Assembly: GCA_947089305.1 (NCBI GenBank)
Contig: CAMUJQ010000013.1
Span: 1 to 19,583 of the forward strand
Direction of reading: 5' to 3'
Source: an uncultured Clostridia bacterium
GTDB taxonomy: Bacteria > Bacillota > Clostridia > Christensenellales > UBA1242
Length of the DNA stretch: 19,583 nt
In this document: positions 7,402 to 14,335 of the stretch, one piece after another
Layout: every line of letters begins with the position of its first letter
Position numbering within the stretch: position 1 is the stretch's first letter
Program-made: the position numbers and the translations under genes
The notes under the pieces: generated by a model
Told to the model about the DNA's origin: nothing
What the model saw: only the letters and a program-made list of their open reading frames with translations
The model's database searches: none

Positions 7402-7914
7402 TTATACTAATTCTAAAATAACGATTTCAGCATTATCACCACGACGAATATCTTTACGAATAATACGAGTGTATCCACCGCCTTGCTTTAACTCTTTTTC
7501 ACGAGCAGCATATTTAGGTGCTAAAACATTAAATATTTTCTCAATAAGTGGATGTTTAATGTCTTTAGTTTTTGCGCTAAAATCACTACGTTTTTCTTTA
7601 AAAGCGCGTTGTTCTTGAATATCGTTAAGTTTAGCCATTAATTTTCTTCTAGCAGCAAGTTTTTTAGGACCATCATTAACAACTTCTTTTTTAACTTTTG
7701 CCCCTTTTTCACCATAAACTTCTTTAACAACTTTAACATTGTCTTCATAAGTTCTCATAGCAAGTGTTAAAAGTTTTTCAGCATAAGCTTGAACGCTTTT
7801 TGCTCTAACTAAAGTTGTTTCAATTTTGCCATTCCAAAGTAATTCAGACGCTTGATTTTTAATAATACTTAAACGTAATGTTGTAGGCTTGCCAAACTTT
7901 CTAATTTGTGCCAT
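7402..7914 (-). CDS. rplQ: 50S ribosomal protein L17 (bL17), long form
   Basis: Large-subunit protein near the tunnel exit. The ends are typical: LLWNGKIETTLVRAKSVQ at about 25-42, and GGGYTRIIRKDIRRGDNAEIVILELV at the C-terminus. At 170 residues it is about 50 longer than the 112-127 common in other bacteria. The extra residues form a charged block at roughly 55-120 (including EVVNDGPKKLAARRKLMAKL), between the N-terminal helices and the region ending in IFNVLAPKYA. I recall the same insertion from L17 of Lachnospiraceae and relatives, so it is a lineage marker, not an accident. The start has an AAAGGAG site, 15 bases after rpoA. It is the last gene of the alpha operon. Confidence 0.97.
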   Translation of the reverse strand: MAQIRKFGKPTTLRLSIIKNQASELLWNGKIETTLVRAKSVQAYAEKLLTLAMRTYEDNVKVVKEVYGEKGAKVKKEVVNDGPKKLAARRKLMAKLNDIQEQRAFKEKRSDFSAKTKDIKHPLIEKIFNVLAPKYAAREKELKQGGGYTRIIRKDIRRGDNAEIVILELV

Positions 7915-7929
7915 TACTTTATCTCCTTT

Positions 7930-8883
7930 TTACTCTTCGTCAACTCTAAAAGCTAAGCCAAACGAATGTAATTTTTCCTCAATTTCTTCAAGTGATTTAC
8001 TACCAAGGTTACGAATTTTTTCCATATCAGATTTACTCTTTTTAGTTAAATCTTCAACTGTTAGAATTCCTGCACGCTTTAAGCAATTATTACTTCTAAC
8101 TGTTAAATCCATATCATCAATAGTCATTTCTAATATTTTTAATGTTTGATCTTCTTCTCTAGCAATTAAAATGCTTTCATTAGCAAGGTTTTCAACTAAC
8201 TCAACAAACAACATAACATAGTCGTCAATAAGTTTGCCTGAAAGTGCAATAACTTCTTTTGCAGTAAATGTTCCTTTTGTTTCAAGTTCTAAAGTTAATC
8301 TATCATAATTGAAATCTTGTCCAACACGAGCTGTGTCAACTGTATAATTAGCTTTAACAACTGGGCTATACAAACTATCAATTGCAATATAACCAATAGG
8401 TTCATCGCCTCTTTTATTTTTGTTTGCTGGAACATATCCTCTACCACATGTAACATAAAGTTCCATGTCTAAATCTGCATCATCATCAAGTGTACATATG
8501 TGCAAATCTTTATTAATAATCTCAACTTGGTCATTAAAATCAATATCAGCAGCTGTAATTTCTTTAGCGCCTTTATGTTTTAATGTTAAAACTGTTCTAA
8601 AGTTCTCATCATACTCACCGCATTTAACAGCTAAGTCTTTAAGATTTAAAACAATTTCAGTAACATCTTCTTTAACACCTTTAATTGTGCTAAATTCGTG
8701 TGCTACACCAGCGATTTTAATGCCGCTTACGGCACAACCAGGAAGAGCTGAAAGAAGTGTTCTTCTAAAACAGTTTCCAAGTGTAAGCCCAAAGCCGCGT
8801 TCTAATGGTTCAACAACAAATTTTGCTCTTGCTCCATTATCAAATTCTTCATAAGAGATGTTTGGTTTTTCAATTTTTAACAT
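7930..8883 (-). CDS. rpoA: RNA polymerase alpha subunit
   Basis: A 317-residue, full-length alpha subunit. The N-terminal assembly domain (1 to about 230) contains PLERGFGLTLGNCFRRTLLS at 26-45. The C-terminal domain (about 250-312) contains TVRSNNCLKRAGI at 261-273 and RNLGSKSLEEI at 291-301. R263, N266 and K269 line up with the E. coli UP-element contacts R265, N268 and K271, so minor-groove contact should be intact. The start lies 10 bases after an AAAGGA site. The 56-base gap from rpsD is longer than most gaps in this operon and contains a hairpin. Confidence 0.98.
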   Translation of the reverse strand: MLKIEKPNISYEEFDNGARAKFVVEPLERGFGLTLGNCFRRTLLSALPGCAVSGIKIAGVAHEFSTIKGVKEDVTEIVLNLKDLAVKCGEYDENFRTVLTLKHKGAKEITAADIDFNDQVEIINKDLHICTLDDDADLDMELYVTCGRGYVPANKNKRGDEPIGYIAIDSLYSPVVKANYTVDTARVGQDFNYDRLTLELETKGTFTAKEVIALSGKLIDDYVMLFVELVENLANESILIAREEDQTLKILEMTIDDMDLTVRSNNCLKRAGILTVEDLTKKSKSDMEKIRNLGSKSLEEIEEKLHSFGLAFRVDEE

Positions 8884-8908
8884 AATATTTTTTTCCTTTT
8901 AATTTTAT

Positions 8909-8937
8909 ACTAGAATTTTGTAGAAAATTAAACTAGT
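8909..8937 (-). other. Hairpin in the rpsD-rpoA spacer
   Basis: On the minus strand ACTAG plus AATTTT pairs with AAAATTCTAGT around a CTAC loop, 11 pairs interrupted by a 3-base bulge (TTT). It starts 2 bases after the rpsD stop and ends about 25 bases before the rpoA start. No T tract follows. It may affect message stability or the ratio of S4 to alpha, but AT-rich spacers yield such pairings easily. Confidence 0.35.
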
Positions 8938-8939
8938 TA

Positions 8940-9560
8940 CTATTTGCTATACAACTCGATAATTAATTGTTCATTGATTGTTAAATCAATATCTTCTCTA
9001 GTTGGCATAGAAAGTACTTTTCCTTTAAGAGTGTTAGTGTTAAACTCAACCCATTTAGGAGTAACAACTTTAGCACCTTTAAGACCTTCAAAGTATTTAT
9101 TTTTAACTTTATTTTCTTTAACTGCAATTTCATCACCAACTTTAACTTGGTAGCTAGGAATGTTTACCATTTTACCATTAACAGTAATATGTCCATGGTT
9201 AACAATTTGTCTTCCTTCTGCACGACTTGCAGCAATTCCCATACGATAAACAATGTTATCAAGACGTCTTTCAAGTAAACAAAGCATGTTTGTACCTGTA
9301 ATACCTTTTTGTCTTTCAGCTTCAATATAGTAGCTATAGAATTGTTTTTCAAGTAAACCGTATGTTTTTTTAACTTTTTGTTTTTCACGCAATTGAATTT
9401 GATATTCAGTTGGTTTTTTACGTCCTAACCCATGTTGACCAGGAGCCACTGGGCGTTTTTCAAACGGACATTTTTTTGATGTGCATTTATCACCTTTTAA
9501 AAAGAGTTTTGCTCCTTCACGGCGACAAATTCTACAATCTGGACCAGTATATTTTGCCAT
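8940..9560 (-). CDS. rpsD: 30S ribosomal protein S4 (uS4), zinc-binding form
   Basis: A 206-residue primary 16S rRNA-binding protein that nucleates small-subunit assembly. The N-terminal arm carries C9, C12, C26 and C31 (CRIC... KCTSKKC), the four-Cys zinc site of the C+ form. The S4 RNA-binding domain follows (RRLDNIVYRMGIAASRAEGRQ starting near residue 97, and HGHITVNGKMVNIPSY). The gene lies within the operon between rpsK and rpoA; in B. subtilis rpsD is elsewhere, whereas this placement is common in Clostridia. It starts 12 bases after rpsK with a GGGAG site. In E. coli S4 represses the alpha operon; whether it does so here is unknown, but a structured leader exists upstream of rpsM. Confidence 0.97.
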   Translation of the reverse strand: MAKYTGPDCRICRREGAKLFLKGDKCTSKKCPFEKRPVAPGQHGLGRKKPTEYQIQLREKQKVKKTYGLLEKQFYSYYIEAERQKGITGTNMLCLLERRLDNIVYRMGIAASRAEGRQIVNHGHITVNGKMVNIPSYQVKVGDEIAVKENKVKNKYFEGLKGAKVVTPKWVEFNTNTLKGKVLSMPTREDIDLTINEQLIIELYSK

Positions 9561-9572
9561 TTTTATCTCCCT

Positions 9573-9965
9573 TTAAACTCTTCTTCTTTTAGGTGGTCTG
9601 CAACCATTGTGAGGAATTGGAGATACATCTTGAATTAATGTAACTTCAATACCAGCAGTAGCGAAAGAACGAATAACACTTTCTCTACCAGCACCTGCGC
9701 CTTTAATAAACACTTCAACTTTTTTAATTCCATTATCAACAGCTATTTTAGCAACAACATCAGCTGCTTGGCTTGCTGCGAATGGAGTTGATTTTTTGCT
9801 ACCTTTGTAACCAAGAGCCCCAGCACTTGATTGACCAAGAGCATTACCATTTTCATCTGTTAAAGTGATAAGTGTGTTGTTAAAAGATGCATTAACATGC
9901 ACTTGACCTTTGTCAATGTTTCTTCTAGCACTTTTTTTTCTACCTTTATTTGTAACTTTTGCCAT
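9573..9965 (-). CDS. rpsK: 30S ribosomal protein S11 (uS11)
   Basis: A platform protein of the small subunit that helps shape the mRNA exit region near the Shine-Dalgarno duplex. The 130 residues match the family length. Diagnostic stretches are VHVNASFNNTLITLTD at about 22-37, SSAGALGYKGSKKSTPFAAS around 46-65, and the C-terminal VSPIPHNGCRPPKRRRV. It begins 11 bases after rpsM in a spacer with a GTGAAG-like site. No anomalies. Confidence 0.98.
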   Translation of the reverse strand: MAKVTNKGRKKSARRNIDKGQVHVNASFNNTLITLTDENGNALGQSSAGALGYKGSKKSTPFAASQAADVVAKIAVDNGIKKVEVFIKGAGAGRESVIRSFATAGIEVTLIQDVSPIPHNGCRPPKRRRV

Positions 9966-9976
9966 TTACTTCACCT

Positions 9977-10339
9977 TTACTTCTTTTTGTTTTTTTGAGC
10001 TATACCCTTTGCTGTATGAGCATTGCTACGTGTTCTTTGCCCTCTAACAGGCATGTGCTTTCTGTGTCTAATGCCTCTATAAGAGCCAATATCCTGCAAA
10101 GCTTTAATATCTAAGCTAACTTTTTTACGTAAATCACCTTCAACTAAACAGTGTTTTTCAATGTATCCACGAAGAGCAGCTGTTTGGTCTTCAGTTAAAT
10201 CTTTACATCTAATGTCGCCAGATATTTTTGTTTCTTCTAAAATTTTATTAGCAGTTACTCTGCCAATCCCATATATATAAGTCAAGCCTATTTCTAGTCT
10301 CTTCTCGTTTGGTAAATCTACACCAGATATACGAGCCAT
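9977..10339 (-). CDS. rpsM: 30S ribosomal protein S13 (uS13)
   Basis: A head protein contacting the P-site tRNA and forming intersubunit bridges. The 120 residues begin MARISGVDLP and contain LTYIYGIGRVTANKIL and the signature GSYRGIRHRKHMPVRGQRT, followed by a lysine tail. I chose ATG 10339 because GGAGGA lies 7 bases upstream; an in-frame TTG at 10354 would add five residues and overlap that site. It is the first gene after a good promoter and a leader hairpin, so it opens a separately transcribed alpha-operon message. Confidence 0.97.
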   Translation of the reverse strand: MARISGVDLPNEKRLEIGLTYIYGIGRVTANKILEETKISGDIRCKDLTEDQTAALRGYIEKHCLVEGDLRKKVSLDIKALQDIGSYRGIRHRKHMPVRGQRTRSNAHTAKGIAQKNKKK

Positions 10340-10373
10340 TAAGTTTTCCTCCAATTTGTATTTTATAAATAAA

Positions 10374-10406
10374 ATGGAACTTTTATTTGCCGCGGAAAAA
10401 TTCCAT
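10374..10406 (-). promoter_or_regulatory. Leader hairpin in the rpsM 5' untranslated region
   Basis: On the minus strand ATGGAATTTTT (10396-10406) pairs with AAAAGTTCCAT (10374-10384): 11 consecutive pairs, one of them G-U, around the 11-base loop CCGCGGCAAAT. The hairpin would begin about 11 bases from the predicted transcript start and end about 22 bases before the ribosome site. The loop itself contains the self-complementary CCGCGG. A place for autogenous control by a ribosomal protein is an inference; I cannot match it to a named leader family. Confidence 0.5.
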
Positions 10407-10423
10407 AATGATTTAACTTGAAA

Positions 10424-10452
10424 AGTATATCACAAACATACAAAAAAGTAAA
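10424..10452 (-). promoter_or_regulatory. Extended -10 promoter for rpsM-rpsK-rpsD-rpoA-rplQ
   Basis: On the minus strand -35 TTTACT (10447-10452) and -10 TATACT (10424-10429) are 17 bases apart, and TG sits one base before the -10 (TGATATACT), the extended -10 form. The predicted start is near 10417, about 78 bases before the rpsM start codon. It is the clearest promoter-like sequence I found inside the ribosomal gene cluster. Confidence 0.75.
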
Positions 10453-10470
10453 GACTTTTTTATGAATTCT

Positions 10471-10522
10471 GCGATTAAATTTAGGTCAAGTAAAGGAAAT
10501 TTAAAAAACCTAAATTTAACCG
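10471..10522. repeat. 12-bp inverted repeat between rpmJ and the rpsM promoter
   Basis: TTAAATTTAGGT (10475-10486) and ACCTAAATTTAA (10508-10519) are perfect reverse complements separated by 21 bases. Two more G-C pairs beyond a single mismatch lengthen the stem. It lies between the rpmJ stop (10536) and the -35 box (10452). Neither strand has a T run after the stem, so it does not look like a standard intrinsic terminator. It could end or stabilise the spc message, or bind a protein just upstream of the promoter. Confidence 0.55.
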
Positions 10523-10535
10523 AAAAAAGCACAAA

Positions 10536-10652
10536 TTAGCCTTGAGTTTGTTTGTGTTTTGGATTTGCTTCACAAATGCACATTACTTTGCCGTGACGCT
10601 TAATAATTTTGCATTTTTCACACATTTTTTTAACAGATGGTCTAACTTTCAT
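10536..10652 (-). CDS. rpmJ: 50S ribosomal protein L36 (bL36), zinc-binding form
   Basis: A 38-residue protein beginning MKVRPSVKKMCEKCK and ending NPKHKQTQG. Zinc ligands are C11, C14, C27 and H33, the C+ form of L36; there is an additional Cys at 25. One residue (Ala29) is inserted relative to the usual ICENPKHKQRQG, giving CEANPKHK. ATG 10652 follows an AAAGGAG site. It lies 24 bases after infA, the usual Bacillota position, and is the last gene before the promoter-containing gap. Confidence 0.95.
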   Translation of the reverse strand: MKVRPSVKKMCEKCKIIKRHGKVMCICEANPKHKQTQG

Positions 10653-10676
10653 TTTCTTTCTCCTTTAACGATTAGG

Positions 10677-10898
10677 TTAGTTCTTTTCGCGCCAAGTAAT
10701 ACGACCTTTCGTCATATCATAAGGGCTCATTTCAACTTTAACCTTATCTCCTTCTAAAACTTTAATTTGATGCATATGCAATTTACCTGATAAATAGGTT
10801 GTTATAATATGCCCATTAGCAATTTTAACTTTGAAAATAGCTCCAGGACACACTTCATCAACTATTCCATCAATTTCAATGCAATCTTGTTTAGACAT
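10677..10898 (-). CDS. infA: Translation initiation factor IF-1
   Basis: A 73-residue S1-like OB-fold protein that occupies the A site of the 30S subunit during initiation. Typical stretches are IEIDGIVDEVCPGAIFKVKI, NGHIITTYLSGKLHMH and VEMSPYDMTKGRITWRE. The start codon lies inside the end of the preceding KOW-protein gene (8-base overlap ATGTCTAA) with an AAGGGGA site inside that gene, so the two are likely coupled. Length and motifs are normal. Confidence 0.97.
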   Translation of the reverse strand: MSKQDCIEIDGIVDEVCPGAIFKVKIANGHIITTYLSGKLHMHQIKVLEGDKVKVEMSPYDMTKGRITWREKN

Positions 10899-11181
10899 TA
10901 AGTTCCCCTTTTATAATTTTTAAAGTTTCTATAAGTCTACTGTTTTCTAGTTTAACACACAATTTTAAATTTTTCAACACATTTTTAGAATTTTCATTCT
11001 TTATGCCAACTAGATTTATGTGTCTATAATTTTTCTTTTTTAAATTTTCTAATTTTTTATTTTTACCATTTGCTAAGTAAACAAATTTATCTTCTACTTT
11101 AATTACTATATATAAATAATTTTTATCATGACCTGAGTTGCTTTTTACAACATCAAATACTTTAAAATTATTTTTTATCAT
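10891..11181 (-). CDS. KOW-domain RNA-binding protein (L14e-like)
   Basis: A 96-residue basic protein in the place where Bacillota usually carry a small KOW-domain protein (ybzG in B. subtilis), between map and infA. The N-terminal half, FKVFDVVKSNSGHDKNYLYIVIKVEDKFVYLANGKNKKLENLKKKN, has the pattern of the L14e-type KOW fold: entry into a conserved V-x-S-x-x-G-x-D motif, then a KKKN-x-x-H-I segment. This fold binds RNA. The C-terminal third is Lys/Asn-rich and weakly conserved. It overlaps map by ATGA and infA by 8 bases. Its exact role in the ribosome or translation is not established. Confidence 0.82.
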   Translation of the reverse strand: MIKNNFKVFDVVKSNSGHDKNYLYIVIKVEDKFVYLANGKNKKLENLKKKNYRHINLVGIKNENSKNVLKNLKLCVKLENSRLIETLKIIKGELNV

Positions 11182-11918
11182 AAAGTTAATATTTCCACTC
11201 CCTCATCAGTAATTAAAACAGTGTTTTCATAATGGCAGGACAAGCCACCATCACTTGTTTTACAAAGTAAAGTTCTAGGATTATAGTCTACTTCATAACC
11301 AAATTCGTTTACCATAGGTTCTATTGCTAATGCTTCATTTGCTTTTAAGATCACACGCGAGCTACGAGGACTGTCATAATTTAATACTTCGGGTGACATG
11401 TGTAATTTTGTACCAATTCCATGACCACACATATCTCTTACAACACTAAAACCAAAACGATTAACATATTTTTCAACATTGTAACCTATTTGATTTAAAC
11501 TGCAGCCAGCCTTTAATCCTTTAATTCCCTCAAAAAAACTTTGCTTTGTTACCTCAGCTAGTTTTCTTGCATTTTCACTTACATCTCCAACTAAAACTGT
11601 TCTAGCCGCATCAGCATGAATGCCATTATAACTACATCCTAAATCGAATTTAACTACATCACCGTTTTGAATAATACGATTATCAGGTTTTCCATGAACG
11701 ACTTCATCATTTAAACTGATGCATACACTACCAGGAAACCCACCATAGTTTTTAAAATTAGGCTTGCAATTATGAGAACGAATGTACATCTCAGCATATG
11801 AATCTAAATCTTTAAGTTTAACGCCGACTTTGCACATATGTTCAAGTTCTAGATGTAAATCACGAACAACTTTGCAAGCTATTCGCATATTTTCTATCTG
11901 CATTTCAGACAAAATCAT
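11178..11918 (-). CDS. map: Methionine aminopeptidase, type I
   Basis: A 246-residue cytoplasmic enzyme that removes the N-terminal Met from new proteins. The five metal ligands of the pita-bread fold are all visible: D92 (FDLG), D103 (HADAART), H166 (CGHGIG), E200 (AIEPM) and E231 (HYENT). His75 in VVHGKPD corresponds to the substrate-contacting His of E. coli MetAP. There is no N-terminal zinc-finger or SH3-binding extension, so this is the short type Ia form. The start overlaps the adk stop and the stop overlaps the KOW-protein start, both as ATGA. Confidence 0.97.
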   Translation of the reverse strand: MILSEMQIENMRIACKVVRDLHLELEHMCKVGVKLKDLDSYAEMYIRSHNCKPNFKNYGGFPGSVCISLNDEVVHGKPDNRIIQNGDVVKFDLGCSYNGIHADAARTVLVGDVSENARKLAEVTKQSFFEGIKGLKAGCSLNQIGYNVEKYVNRFGFSVVRDMCGHGIGTKLHMSPEVLNYDSPRSSRVILKANEALAIEPMVNEFGYEVDYNPRTLLCKTSDGGLSCHYENTVLITDEGVEILTL

Positions 11919-12586
11919 TTTAAAAACTCCATAAGTTTTTCTTCAACTTCTTTGTCTACTTCAGGAATGGTTTTTGATGCATCAATTCTAATTAATAAAC
12001 TTTTACCGTTTTTATTTGTTTTTTTACTATATTTTTCAATTAAACTTTCAGTTTGATTGTGATAAGTTTCAAGTCTTTTAACCATAGCTTCACGATTATC
12101 ATCACTACGAGTATAAAGTTCTTCCCCACAACTATCACAAACTTTTTTACCTTTAAGTAAACTTGCTTTAAATATCTTTTTGCAACCTTTACAAATTCGT
12201 CTATCTAAAGAACGATTTATTAAAGTTTCATCATCAACCTCTAAATAAATAACGGCTGTAACTTTTAGTAATTTATCTAATGCATCACTTTGCGCTTTAG
12301 TCCTTGGAAATCCATCTAATAAAACACCATTTTTTGCATCTCTTTCTTTAATGCGATTTTTAAGTAATTTTATTATAACATCATCTGGGACATATTCGCC
12401 TTTATCCATATAAACTTTTGCTTCTAACCCAACTTTATCTAAAGCAGCAATTTTTTCTCTTAGTAAGTCCCCAGTGGAAATGTGTACTAAATTATAGCGT
12501 TCACACATAAGTGCGCATTGAGTACCCTTTCCACTGTTTGGCCCACCAGTAATAATTAGGTTGAGTGGTTGTTTTTTATTAAACAT
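11915..12586 (-). CDS. adk: Adenylate kinase, zinc-LID form
   Basis: Converts ATP and AMP to two ADP. The 223 residues start with MFNKKQPLNLIITGG and the P-loop GGPNSGKGTQ (14-23; canonical is GxPGAGKGTQ, with Asn17-Ser18 in place of Gly-Ala). The AMP-binding HISTGDLLR (35-43) and DGFPR (91-95) are present. The long LID domain holds a four-Cys zinc site, C132/C135 and C150/C153, typical of Gram-positive enzymes. It is a few residues longer than the usual 212-217 because of an NKNGKSLLI-type insertion near the C-terminus. The start follows an AAGGAGA site, 13 bases after secY. ATGA overlap with map. Confidence 0.97.
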   Translation of the reverse strand: MFNKKQPLNLIITGGPNSGKGTQCALMCERYNLVHISTGDLLREKIAALDKVGLEAKVYMDKGEYVPDDVIIKLLKNRIKERDAKNGVLLDGFPRTKAQSDALDKLLKVTAVIYLEVDDETLINRSLDRRICKGCKKIFKASLLKGKKVCDSCGEELYTRSDDNREAMVKRLETYHNQTESLIEKYSKKTNKNGKSLLIRIDASKTIPEVDKEVEEKLMEFLK

Positions 12587-12599
12587 AAACTCTCCTTAT

Positions 12600-13889
12600 T
12601 TATTTTAAAAAGCCTTTGTAGTTACGCATCAAAAGTTGACTTTCTAGTTGCTTATCAAATTCAAGCGCAACTGAAACAACAATTAATAATCCAGTAGCTG
12701 AAAATGCATTAACTAAAATTCCATTTGAACCTGAAATTATTGAGAAAATTAAAGAAGGTACAAATGCAACTAAAGCTAAGAAAATTGCTCCAAACAAAGT
12801 TAAGCGATTTGATATACGATTTAAGTAATCGGCTGTAGGTTGTCCTGGTCTAATTCCAGGAATAAAACCGCCATTTTGTTGAATTCTTTTAGCAATATCA
12901 TCTGGTTGGAATGTTAACTTCGTCCAGAAATAGCTAAATGCTAAAATTAATATACTTGTTATTACAAAGTATATAGGAGTTCCTGCGCCCAACCATTTTG
13001 CATACCATATATCGGCAGCACCACCATAATTAACCATAGAGATAATCATTTGTGGAATTGCAACTAATGCATAAGCAAAAATTAAAGGCATAACCCCACC
13101 CGCATTTATTTTTAGTGGAATGTGGGTTGATTGTCCACCATACATTTTTCTTCCTTTAAGCTGATTTGCATATTGAACAGGTATTTTACGTTCACTTAAA
13201 TCAATAAACACAATACAACCAAATACAACAATAATAGCAACAACATAAAGAAGAAGAGACCACAAGTTTGTAGGATCTTGAATACTAGATTGAATAATTG
13301 TTAAAACAGATGTTCCTGCTGTAGATAAAATACCTACAAAAAGGATTAAACTAAGTCCGTTTCCAACGGCTAAATCAGTAATTTTTTCTCCAATCCAAAC
13401 TGTGAACATACCGCCAGCAACTAAAACTAGAACAACAATCATTGAACTAACCCAGTTTGGCATGTAACTATACATAGCACCGCTAGTATTAAATGAAAGT
13501 ACAATTCCAATTGCTTGAGCAACGCTCATAACAAGTGCAACTATACGTGTAATTAAATTTAATCTTTTTCTACCTATATCGCCTTGTTCACCTAATTTTT
13601 GCATACTTGGAATAACAAATCCAAGAAGTTGAACAATAATACTGGCACTGATATATGGAGACACACCAAGCGCTAACAAACTTCCGTTTGCCAAAGAACC
13701 GCCCGAAATGCTACTTAATACTTTTAGAAATCCTGCGTCGTTTGCAACACCAGATTGGAAAAGAGATACATCAATACCAGGAATAGGTATATAACAACCA
13801 ACTCTATAGATAACCAAAAGCAAAAGAGTTAAAAGCAATTTATTTCGAACTTCTTTTGTTTTTAATGCTTCCTTAAGAGTTTTGAACAC
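12600..13889 (-). CDS. secY: Protein translocase subunit SecY
   Basis: The 429-residue, ten-helix central pore of the Sec translocon in the cell membrane. It begins MFKTLKEALKTKEVRNK and contains RVGCYIPIPGID before the plug region. The large cytoplasmic loop reads RKIPVQYANQLKGRKMYGG, and the last one GGFIPGIRPGQPTADYL; both are sites of ribosome and SecA contact. Translation starts at GTG 13889, inside the last codons of rplO (17-base overlap), with GAGG 9 bases upstream, so SecY synthesis depends on L15 translation. It is followed by adk and map, the Bacillota arrangement. Confidence 0.98.
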   Translation of the reverse strand: MFKTLKEALKTKEVRNKLLLTLLLLVIYRVGCYIPIPGIDVSLFQSGVANDAGFLKVLSSISGGSLANGSLLALGVSPYISASIIVQLLGFVIPSMQKLGEQGDIGRKRLNLITRIVALVMSVAQAIGIVLSFNTSGAMYSYMPNWVSSMIVVLVLVAGGMFTVWIGEKITDLAVGNGLSLILFVGILSTAGTSVLTIIQSSIQDPTNLWSLLLYVVAIIVVFGCIVFIDLSERKIPVQYANQLKGRKMYGGQSTHIPLKINAGGVMPLIFAYALVAIPQMIISMVNYGGAADIWYAKWLGAGTPIYFVITSILILAFSYFWTKLTFQPDDIAKRIQQNGGFIPGIRPGQPTADYLNRISNRLTLFGAIFLALVAFVPSLIFSIISGSNGILVNAFSATGLLIVVSVALEFDKQLESQLLMRNYKGFLK

Positions 13890-14334
13890 TATTAATTACC
13901 TCAACTTTTCCGCCAGCTTTTTCGATTTTTTCTTTAGCTGACGCTGTTATTTTTGAACATTTTACAGTAACTGCCTTAGTAATTTCGCCATTTCCTAAAA
14001 CTTTTAAACCATATGGTTCAATTTTACGGATTTTTCCTGCTTTTACAAGAGCTTCAATATCAATAACTGCATTTGCTTTAAAATCATTAAAATCTTCAAC
14101 ATTAACAGTATTATATATTTTACGGAAATTATTTTTAAATCCAAATTTTGGAAGACGTCTAATTAAAGGCATTTGGCCACCTTCAAAGCCAGGTCTAACT
14201 CCACCACCACTACGAGCGTTTTGTCCTTTATGACCTTTACCTGAAGTTTTACCAACACCTGAACCGATACCACGGCCTAAGCGTTTTTCGCTATGGCGAC
14301 TACCATAAGCAGGACGTAACTCATTTCTTGTCAT
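13873..14334 (-). CDS. rplO: 50S ribosomal protein L15 (uL15)
   Basis: A late large-subunit assembly protein. The 153 residues contain the conserved Gly-rich arm (RLGRGIGSGVGKTSGKGHKG at about 18-37), then SGGGVRPGFEGGQMPLIRRLPKFGF at about 42-66. The start MTRNELRPAYGS (not MKLxEL as usual) has GGAGG 9 bases upstream and lies one base after the rpmD stop. The end overlaps secY by 17 bases. Length is slightly above the common 144-150. Confidence 0.98.
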   Translation of the reverse strand: MTRNELRPAYGSRHSEKRLGRGIGSGVGKTSGKGHKGQNARSGGGVRPGFEGGQMPLIRRLPKFGFKNNFRKIYNTVNVEDFNDFKANAVIDIEALVKAGKIRKIEPYGLKVLGNGEITKAVTVKCSKITASAKEKIEKAGGKVEVINSVQNS

Positions 14335-14335
14335 A

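Noticed and set aside
8465..8854. Plus-strand 129-codon open frame inside rpoA
   Set aside because: It lies wholly antisense to the conserved alpha N-terminal domain and has no initiation signals.
9164..9388. Second minus-strand open frame within rpsD
   Set aside because: It is an out-of-frame Lys-rich shadow of S4 with no own ribosome site.
1806..12586. Possibility of a mollicute-type code with TGA as Trp
   Set aside because: TGA ends the phosphatase, adk and map genes exactly at ATGA overlaps, and conserved Trp positions use TGG.
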